A stretch of DNA of 64,000 nucleotides from Actinomycetota bacterium (GTDB lineage Bacteria; Actinomycetota; Coriobacteriia; Anaerosomatales; PHET01), in NCBI GenBank assembly GCA_029265315.1, contig JAJUJM010000009.1, forward strand, positions 38,823 through 102,822, read 5' to 3'. Numbering within the stretch: position 1 is the stretch's first letter; each line of letters starts with the position of its first letter. Shown here piece after piece: positions 58,252-64,000 of this stretch. The notes under the pieces were generated by a model, which had not been told where the DNA came from, did no database searches, and saw only the letters and a list, made by a program, of their open reading frames with translations. The translations under genes and the position numbers were made by a program.

Positions 58252-61052
58252 GAGCGTCTCTCCGGACACCAAGCCACAACCGAACACCTGCGGCATGACT
58301 CTGACCCGGGCGTCGGCGCGACGCCGCCGCTGCGCATGCGCTCGACGGTCACGCGCAGTCTTTCGACCGCGCGCTCTATCTCCTGTGCGAACTCCTCCGC
58401 GCTCACACCATCTCGGTCACAACCCAACTCGCCCAGTTCGATTGCTCCCCGCACCCATACCCCCCTGATCTCGCGAGTGGACAAAGACCGGTAGAGGGCT
58501 CCCACCACCGTCTCTCCCGTCGACTTACTCATGACGGCAGCGTAGAGCGGCGCTTGCAACAGTCCTTTCGTTTCAAACGACCCTCTCCCAGACACATCGG
58601 TCGACGTCTTGTAGTCAGTGACGACGGCCCCGGCGGGCCCACTGTCGATGCGATCGATGCGGCCTACGAGGCTCACTCCCTCCAGTTCGACTGACACTCC
58701 CTCTCTCTGACCGAATACGTGCTCGTGCGACCGCGGTACGAACCCTGGTAGCAGCCGAGTGTCGTCGATGATGGCCGTCCTCGCCCATCGGACAGCCTCA
58801 TTCGCGGCGACACGGGAGCTGAGACCTCCGGCCTCGAGCGCAGGGTGTCCGGCTGCGCTCTCGCTGGCTACCTCCTCGAAAAGCTCCAAGGCATCGGAGA
58901 GCCGAGCAGGAGTCACCCGCTCAAAGCCCATTTCCTGCCAGCGCGCATAAAACGTTGCGAGCATCCTGTGGGCGAGGCTTCCCCGCTCGCGCGCATCGAA
59001 TCTCAGGTCCATTCGACGTGGACGAATGATCCTCTCGACGAACCACTTGTACGGACACGAGAGATAGGTCTCCACTTCGGAGACGCTGAACTCCTCACGA
59101 GTCTCGAGTGCACGCAGAACTCGATCGTCCGCCAGCAGGCCCCTGGATGGCGGTCGCGGCGCGTTGCTCGTCGCCTCGAGTCGTGCGGAGACCGTCCCAT
59201 GGAGACGGGACGGCGCCAGGGTCGTCAGTCCCGAAGAGTCCTCCTTGCGGATCGTCACCTCGTTTGGCTCGATTCCGCACGCAGCGTCGACGGGACTCCG
59301 ATACACGTCGAGCGCGGCGTCCCAGAACGCCGAGGCCCTCAGGGGCTCCCCGTTCTCGTCCAGTGCGGTCCGCGCCAGGATCAATGCGCCATTCGCTCGG
59401 GTGATCACGGTGTGGAACAGCGTCCGCTCCTGCAGCCGTTCGTCCACCCGCTTGGGCACCCCTAGCCTTTCGAGCAGCATGCAGGCCAAGGACTCCCTCG
59501 GCTCCGGCGAGAACTCACTGCTCGTGAGCCCTCCTACCACGACAACGTCGAAACACCGACCTCTCAGCCGGTGCGCTTCTGTGACGAGCACCCCGCGACT
59601 GTCGGGACCGCCCGTAGAGACCTCAACCGACCTGAGAGCTGAGATCAGATGGGATTCCGTCCACTCCTGTCCTATCTCCGCCAATTCACCCACGGCCGCG
59701 AGCAAGGCCTTGTGAGCTGAAGCGTCAGCGGATGCCAGTGGCTCGTGTTTCCCTCGCGACCGGTTCGAGAACATCCTGCCAGCGAGCACCTGCCATTTAT
59801 TGACATTTTCTGTCCGGACTCCTTCGCGAGCGAGTTCGTTGAGCAGCCGCAACGTCCGCGAGGCCTGAGCCGGAGCTCGCCTGATCGCGTCCTCAAGCGC
59901 ATCGCGAGCAGATGCCGCTCTCCTTCTCCAGGATCGTTCGGAGTCGGCCACCCAGTCTTTGTCGCAGCCCGAGAACGGACTCGAGAGAAACGCGATGAGG
60001 CGTTCTGTGCCCGCGCCACGACCCGCACAGGCATCAAGCCCACACAGCAGCGCCCTGCCGAAACCGGTGGCGGAGAAAGGCACCCTGACGTCGACGGAGC
60101 ATTCGACGCCCAGCGACTCGAATGCAGCTGCGATTTCAGCGGCCCTGTCCGCCACTTCTCTGAAGACAACCGCGACGGATGTCTCGGTACCCCCCGTATC
60201 GATGTGTTCGCGAACAGCGCGTGCGATCAGGGCGATCTCCGCGCCCCCGTACGACGCCTCGCAGAAGCTGACAGCCCCTGATTCCGGTATGAGCTCTCGA
60301 GTCTCGAACACCGATTCCCAGAACTGACTAAGCCCGGGGTTCACATCCGACGAAGCTTGAGCGCGCACTGTTTCCGTTGCAATCTCGCTCAGGCGTCCGA
60401 CGAGCCCTTCCGCACCCGCATACGCCGCACGTCCGGGCTCCCACACGAGTCCGATCGTCACGTCGCCCGGCTCGGCCAGCCGTATCAGAAGACCCTCTTC
60501 CACCTGCTCGAAATCAGAGAACTGCGTCAGGAAGAGGTGCCCTTCGTGCCACTCGGGGCTCTCCGCCAACAGGTGCGTGGCCTCAGCCGCCTCGATGTAC
60601 CCGCGCGCTTCGAGGAGGCGTCTGTAGCGACGCAGCACCTCGGCGAGCTCTCTTACCTCGGGTTCGCGAAACTCTGAACAAGGGTCGTGAGGCAGCCGCT
60701 TGGCCACGTCCGCTACGAGCAACAGCAGACCCGGAGAAGTCCCGATTCTTGCCAGCTCTTGAATAGGGAAGTCCTCGAGCGTGAAGCGCACGAGCGCGGT
60801 CCGGGCCGCCGCTCCGACTATCGTGCGTCCATCGCCTTGCGATATCCATGTCCGACGTATCCATGAGTCGAAAGTGGCCACTTCGACACCCAAGACGCGC
60901 CACCGGACCAGTTCATCGGACCATAGGCGCACATCTGAGGTCGTTGGCACAACGAGCGTCGTCGTCCCTTGACGAGCGGCCTGTCTCAGGCGCTCGATGA
61001 TCAGCTCGTCAACATTCGATCGTGCCGGGCCGGTTATCAGCCTCAGTGACAT
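58248..61052 (-). CDS. AddB-like helicase-nuclease subunit
   Basis: 934 residues. The N-terminus ITGPARSNVDELI sits where AddB has a nucleotide loop but lacks GKT, so ATP is probably not bound, as in some AddB-type proteins. The middle resembles inactive UvrD (VTEAHRLRGRCFDVVVVGGL, RTLFHTVITRANGALIL). The C-terminal PD-(D/E)xK nuclease has VSEVETYLSCPYKWFVERI, GSLAHRMLATFY, GAVVTDYKTSTD, and ends CRRCSVVAWCPERRS, with cysteines for a 4Fe-4S cluster. It overlaps addA by 4 bp. Confidence 0.8.
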   Translation of the reverse strand: MSLRLITGPARSNVDELIIERLRQAARQGTTTLVVPTTSDVRLWSDELVRWRVLGVEVATFDSWIRRTWISQGDGRTIVGAAARTALVRFTLEDFPIQELARIGTSPGLLLLVADVAKRLPHDPCSEFREPEVRELAEVLRRYRRLLEARGYIEAAEATHLLAESPEWHEGHLFLTQFSDFEQVEEGLLIRLAEPGDVTIGLVWEPGRAAYAGAEGLVGRLSEIATETVRAQASSDVNPGLSQFWESVFETRELIPESGAVSFCEASYGGAEIALIARAVREHIDTGGTETSVAVVFREVADRAAEIAAAFESLGVECSVDVRVPFSATGFGRALLCGLDACAGRGAGTERLIAFLSSPFSGCDKDWVADSERSWRRRAASARDALEDAIRRAPAQASRTLRLLNELAREGVRTENVNKWQVLAGRMFSNRSRGKHEPLASADASAHKALLAAVGELAEIGQEWTESHLISALRSVEVSTGGPDSRGVLVTEAHRLRGRCFDVVVVGGLTSSEFSPEPRESLACMLLERLGVPKRVDERLQERTLFHTVITRANGALILARTALDENGEPLRASAFWDAALDVYRSPVDAACGIEPNEVTIRKEDSSGLTTLAPSRLHGTVSARLEATSNAPRPPSRGLLADDRVLRALETREEFSVSEVETYLSCPYKWFVERIIRPRRMDLRFDARERGSLAHRMLATFYARWQEMGFERVTPARLSDALELFEEVASESAAGHPALEAGGLSSRVAANEAVRWARTAIIDDTRLLPGFVPRSHEHVFGQREGVSVELEGVSLVGRIDRIDSGPAGAVVTDYKTSTDVSGRGSFETKGLLQAPLYAAVMSKSTGETVVGALYRSLSTREIRGVWVRGAIELGELGCDRDGVSAEEFAQEIERAVERLRVTVERMRSGGVAPTPGSESCRRCSVVAWCPERRS

Positions 61053-61115
61053 GGTGCATCCTCCCTGGACACGCCAAGGATGGCACCTGGGTCTGACACG
61101 GGAGCCTCGACGATC

Positions 61116-61409
61116 TCATCCCTGGGTCGATGTGTAGCCCTTGAGTCCCTCGCGGATCTCTTGGACTTTCCGCCAAGCGACCTCCTCGTCACGACCCAGG
61201 TAGTGATCGACCCGCCCGCTGAGGATCTCCGCAGCATGCTCGGCCCGCTCAGCGACACTGCGCGCGATTTCAGCAGCTCGGTATGCCTCGGAAGCAAGGC
61301 GTCTTCTCGTGGCGGCCCCGCTCGAGGGCGCGACGAGCAGTCCTGCCACGAAGCCGACCGCTGCCCCCGCGATCAATCCTATGGCAAGAAATTCCAGATT
61401 CCTTCTCAT
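61116..61409 (-). CDS. Short YtxH-like membrane protein
   Basis: 97 residues; the start overlaps the parB stop (ATGA). A glycine-rich membrane helix (FLAIGLIAGAAVGFVAGLLVAPSSG), then RRRLASEAYRAAEIARSVAERAEHAAEIL, which is helical and charged. It is the third gene of the rsmG-parA-parB run, so it may be made with the segregation proteins, though no link is known. Confidence 0.7.
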   Translation of the reverse strand: MRRNLEFLAIGLIAGAAVGFVAGLLVAPSSGAATRRRLASEAYRAAEIARSVAERAEHAAEILSGRVDHYLGRDEEVAWRKVQEIREGLKGYTSTQG

Positions 61410-62281
61410 TCCGCGCCCTCTTCCGACCCTGTCTGTCCTTCCGTCATCACGAGAAAGATGCGCTCCAGGTCCTCCTCGCTCCTGAACTCGATCTCTATCT
61501 TGTTCTTGTCTTTACCGGCCCTCACCCTGACATTCGTTCCAAGCAGGCGTCGAAGTCGCCTGGCGACGAGCTTGAATGATTTGGGAGTCGTTGGGCGAGG
61601 AGCACGCGGACTCTGACCAGCGGCCAGCAATTTTGCGAGGTTCTCCGTCTCGCGAACGGACATGCCCTCGTTCGCCACCTTCTCCGCCAGTCGAATGCGT
61701 CCGGACTCTTCAGGAACCGCGAGTATCGCGCGCGCGTGGCCTGCGGATAACTTCCCGACGTATACGAGCTCCTGGACCTCCTCAGGAAGATCGAGCAGTC
61801 GGAGTGCGTTGGTGATCGTCGAGCGGGACTTCGATACCTTGTCCGCAAGCTCAGCCTGAGTCATCTGATGGTTGGACAGAAGCTTGCGGTACCCTCGCGC
61901 TTCTTCGATGGGGTTCAAGTCTTCTCGTTGAAGATTCTCGATCAACGCGAGCTCGAGCGATTCCGCCTCACTCGAAGCCCTGACCCTCACAGGGACCCGC
62001 TCGAGGCCCGCCTCCCGACAGGCTCTCCAGCGCCGTTCGCCAGCGATGATCTGGTATCCCTCTCCAAGGGGCCTGACCACGATGGGTTGAATCAAGCCGA
62101 CTTTTCTTATTGAGTCGGCCAGCTCCGCGATGCCCTCCTCGTCAATGTCCGTCCGGGGCTGATCGGGATTCGGGCTGATTCGGTCAATCGAGAGTTCGGT
62201 GACGTCCTCTTCGGCATGGGACTCCTGAGACGCGCTTGGAATCAACGCGGAGAGCCCTCGGCCCAGACCTCTTCTAGACAC
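61406..62281 (-). CDS. parB: Chromosome-partitioning protein ParB (Spo0J)
   Basis: 291 residues. The N-terminus (MSRRGLGRGLSALIP) is the usual ParA-contact stretch. The CTP-binding ParB domain has ISPNPDQPRTD, GLIQPIVVRPLGEGYQIIAGERRWRACREAGL (with the GERRxRA motif), LIENLQREDLNPIEEA, and the helix-turn-helix MTQAELADKVSKSRSTITNALRLLDLP. The C-terminal dimer domain follows a TTPKSF linker. It loads at parS and slides as a CTP-dependent clamp. It overlaps parA by 8 bp. Confidence 0.95.
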   Translation of the reverse strand: MSRRGLGRGLSALIPSASQESHAEEDVTELSIDRISPNPDQPRTDIDEEGIAELADSIRKVGLIQPIVVRPLGEGYQIIAGERRWRACREAGLERVPVRVRASSEAESLELALIENLQREDLNPIEEARGYRKLLSNHQMTQAELADKVSKSRSTITNALRLLDLPEEVQELVYVGKLSAGHARAILAVPEESGRIRLAEKVANEGMSVRETENLAKLLAAGQSPRAPRPTTPKSFKLVARRLRRLLGTNVRVRAGKDKNKIEIEFRSEEDLERIFLVMTEGQTGSEEGAE

Positions 62282-63062
62282 GTGCTATCACTTCCTTCGC
62301 CAAGTCGCGATAGGCTTGAGCGCCCTTTCCGGACGGATCATACATGGTGACCGGCTGGCCAAAGCTCGGGGCCTCGGAGATTCTGACGGTCCTCGGAATC
62401 ATGGTCTCGAAGACCTTTTCTCCGAAGAAATCCCTGACCTCGTCGACCACTTGCTGGCCCAATCTTGTCCGTGAGTCGTACATGGTCATCACGACACCGA
62501 AGATCTCAAGCGAGGGGTTCAGGTGGGTCTTGACCAGCCTGACGCTGTCCAAGAGCTTTGAGAGTCCCTCGAGAGCGTAGTACTCGCACTGAATGGGAAT
62601 CACGAGCCCGTCCGCTGCCGTCAGCGCATTGATTGTCAGAAGCCCAAGCGAAGGGGGGCAGTCGACGATGATGAACTCGAAGTCATGCGCGATTGAATCG
62701 GTCATGGCCCTCAAGCGCGTCTCTCTGCTGAGCGCTGACACCAATTCGATCTCGGCACCGGCGAGCTGAATGGTCGCGGGAACGGCGAACACGTTCTCGA
62801 TCTCGACTGGCTCGATGATCTCAGCAATGTCCGTATCGCCCAACAGGGCGTTGTAGACGCACAATTCGCGCTGGTTCTTGTTAAGACCGAAGCCAGACGT
62901 GGCGTTCCCCTGCGGGTCAAGGTCGATCAACAGCACTTTTCGACCGAGCTCGCCCAGGCTGGCCGCCAGATTCACGGCGGTCGTACTCTTGCCGACCCCG
63001 CCCTTCTGGTTCACCACCGCGAACACGTGCGCCAGGTGACCAGAGTCTGCGGACCCACTCAA
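62274..63062 (-). CDS. parA: Chromosome-partitioning ATPase ParA (Soj)
   Basis: 262 residues from TTG 63062, with GGGGAGG 8 bp upstream; no in-frame ATG or GTG lies near a ribosome site, so the rare TTG is preferred. Deviant Walker A NQKGGVGKST, Walker A' DLDPQGNAT, Walker B IIVDCPPSLG. TMYDSRTRLGQQVVDEV and PRTVRISEAPSFGQPV are typical of chromosomal Soj proteins. It drives origin segregation with ParB. Confidence 0.95.
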   Translation of the reverse strand: MSGSADSGHLAHVFAVVNQKGGVGKSTTAVNLAASLGELGRKVLLIDLDPQGNATSGFGLNKNQRELCVYNALLGDTDIAEIIEPVEIENVFAVPATIQLAGAEIELVSALSRETRLRAMTDSIAHDFEFIIVDCPPSLGLLTINALTAADGLVIPIQCEYYALEGLSKLLDSVRLVKTHLNPSLEIFGVVMTMYDSRTRLGQQVVDEVRDFFGEKVFETMIPRTVRISEAPSFGQPVTMYDPSGKGAQAYRDLAKEVIARV

Positions 63063-63141
63063 GATGACGCCCTCCCCTCGACGGATGACCGCCGAGAAGT
63101 ATAGAGCACCCCGCCGCCATGGTGAAGCATGCCCCTGACAG

Positions 63142-63867
63142 TCAGGCAAGAGGCCTCTTGGATGCCATTCCTTCCCTGCGGGGCAGCTGCGACTTGGGAA
63201 CGCCGATGCGACGATAGGTCACGTTCGTCCGTCGCTCGGCACCACCAGGGAGGTGGTACTTGCGGACTCCAACGAGCTCCATACCGCACAGGCGCCCCGC
63301 CAGCACCCCCCTCTCAAGCTCGTCCGCCGCCGGTTCCCCCTTCATCGCCACCAGAACGCCCCCGGACCCAAGAATCGGGGCTGCAAGTTCGACAAGAACG
63401 GGGAGCTCGGCGACCGCGCGCGCAACAACTATAGCTGCACACCCGGGATGTCGCCTAGCGAAAGCTTCCGACCGGGATCCGCCGACAGAGATCCACGTTT
63501 CGAGGTTCTGTGTCATCAAGTAGCGCTGAAGGGCGGTCGTCTTCTTCGCGACGGAATCGAGCAATACTGCCTGCCGGCCGCTGGCCAAAGCCAGGGGAAG
63601 ACCCGGGAAGCCACCGCCCGTTCCGATGTCGACCAGAAGTCCTGGGCCGGCCTGGTCAAGGTCAGGAAGCGCAAGCAGTGAGTCCAGCGCGTGTAGACGA
63701 ATGGATTCGATGGGGTCAGTGACCGCGGTCAGGTTCACTTTCTGATTCGCATCAAGAAGCCACTCGATGTGCTTGATGCAGGCCTGTACGACCTGGGGGC
63801 TGACGGTTAGACCTGCTTCAGAAAGCCAGTGCGCCAGGATCGCCTCGTTTTCCAATCGATGTTTCAC
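63142..63867 (-). CDS. rsmG: 16S rRNA (guanine527-N7)-methyltransferase RsmG
   Basis: 241 residues. The SAM-binding region reads LLVDIGTGGGFPGLPLAL; HALDSLLALPDL, NLTAVTDPIESIRLHALDS and VARAVAELPVLVELAAP are family features. It methylates N7 of G527 in 16S rRNA. The GTG start lies inside a parS palindrome, with GAGGG 7 bp upstream. Position before parA-parB is the classic origin-proximal order. Confidence 0.93.
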   Translation of the reverse strand: MKHRLENEAILAHWLSEAGLTVSPQVVQACIKHIEWLLDANQKVNLTAVTDPIESIRLHALDSLLALPDLDQAGPGLLVDIGTGGGFPGLPLALASGRQAVLLDSVAKKTTALQRYLMTQNLETWISVGGSRSEAFARRHPGCAAIVVARAVAELPVLVELAAPILGSGGVLVAMKGEPAADELERGVLAGRLCGMELVGVRKYHLPGGAERRTNVTYRRIGVPKSQLPRREGMASKRPLA

Positions 63868-63875
63868 GTGAAACC
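63860..63875. promoter_or_regulatory. parS site for ParB
   Basis: TGTTTCACGTGAAACC differs from the consensus TGTTTCACGTGAAACA only at the last base and keeps the 14-bp palindrome GTTTCACGTGAAAC. ParB loads here. It contains the GTG start of rsmG. Confidence 0.95.
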
Positions 63876-63918
63876 CTCGCCCTGTGTTGGACGTATCCCG
63901 TTCCGTCGCGCGCGCTGG

Positions 63919-64000
63919 TTAACGAGGAAAAACGCCAGCGCCACGCCGCAGCCACACCCCAATCAAAACGGCGTACCCCAACGGAAGACCCCTCGAAAAC
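63919..64000 (-). other. Possible 3' end of an upstream gene (window edge)
   Basis: One minus-strand frame is open from the window edge to a TAA at 63921-63919 and would read ...GLPLGYAVLIGVWLRRGAGVFPR. With 26 codons it cannot be told from chance. The 51 bp between it and rsmG hold only the parS site. Confidence 0.2.

Noticed and set aside
1..64000. CRISPR arrays, insertion sequences, prophage, rRNA genes
   Set aside because: No spaced repeat arrays, transposase or phage genes, or rRNA/tRNA signatures were seen on reading either strand.

Overview
The window is high-GC DNA with dense coding on both strands and no mobile elements, rRNA or tRNA genes. Several features suggest an anaerobic or microaerophilic actinobacterium, possibly a deep Coriobacteriia-type lineage (inference). 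These are the PafB/PafC pair, TAGACT-like -10 boxes, T-box and M-box leaders, YtxH proteins, frequent GTG/TTG starts, Hcp, a rubrerythrin, multiheme c-type cytochromes, and an Nramp protein resembling the Mg2+-transporting Nramp clade described from Eggerthella. The right end (rsmG-parA-parB with a parS site) is typical of DNA close to a chromosomal origin.

Layout. 1-1917: ABC importer of the nitrate/sulfonate/pyrimidine type (binding lipoprotein, ATPase, start of the permease). 2005-3730: acetyltransferase and HAD phosphatase. 3811-7634: a magnesium unit made of a promoter with tandem repeats, an M-box riboswitch with its terminator, an MgtE-like PRC/CBS protein and an Nramp-related transporter, followed by 5-formyl-THF cyclo-ligase. 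8268-14315 (minus): polysaccharide deacetylase, YbaK-type deacylase, GNAT, PRC-barrel and YtxH proteins, a D-Ala-D-Ala ligase, and a PLP aminotransferase behind a T-box. 14638-18202 (minus): Trk potassium uptake (trkA-trkA-small membrane protein-trkH) plus an exported OB-fold-like protein. 18359-24285: small zinc-ribbon protein, DUF1461 protein, diguanylate cyclase, a CcsA-like heme protein with a membrane partner, and a membrane M28 peptidase with a large insertion.

24411-28326: nitrosative-stress unit (ygbA, ferredoxin, hcp, small cytochrome), divergent from a Crp/Fnr-type (HcpR-like) regulator with a perfect TTGAC-N4-GTCAA operator between them. 28377-35519: helical membrane protein, a PAS kinase-like protein lacking catalytic residues, a candidate small RNA, pafB-pafC and DinG. 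35627-45825: serine dehydratase beta subunit, feoA-feoB-zinc ribbon behind an inverted-repeat operator, a secreted protein, then serine dehydratase alpha subunit coupled to a Ca2+-type P-ATPase and a minimal histidine kinase. 45837-51435: DUF2752, CD225-like, a second Ddl, an acidic membrane protein, an MFS exporter and an HtrA protease. 51535-54780: multiheme cytochrome, rubrerythrin and rlmN. 54817-63867 (minus): AddA/AddB-like helicase-nucleases, YtxH protein, ParB, ParA and RsmG.

The most interesting signals are the M-box-controlled MgtE-like/Nramp pair, a T-box on a lone aminotransferase gene, an unlisted 53-residue membrane protein inside the Trk operon, two cytochromes that share an unusual CXCH site, and a structured region with its own terminator that looks like a small RNA gene. 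Start sites were moved from the longest reading frame wherever a Shine-Dalgarno sequence or gene coupling argued for it. All family assignments come from reading motifs by eye.
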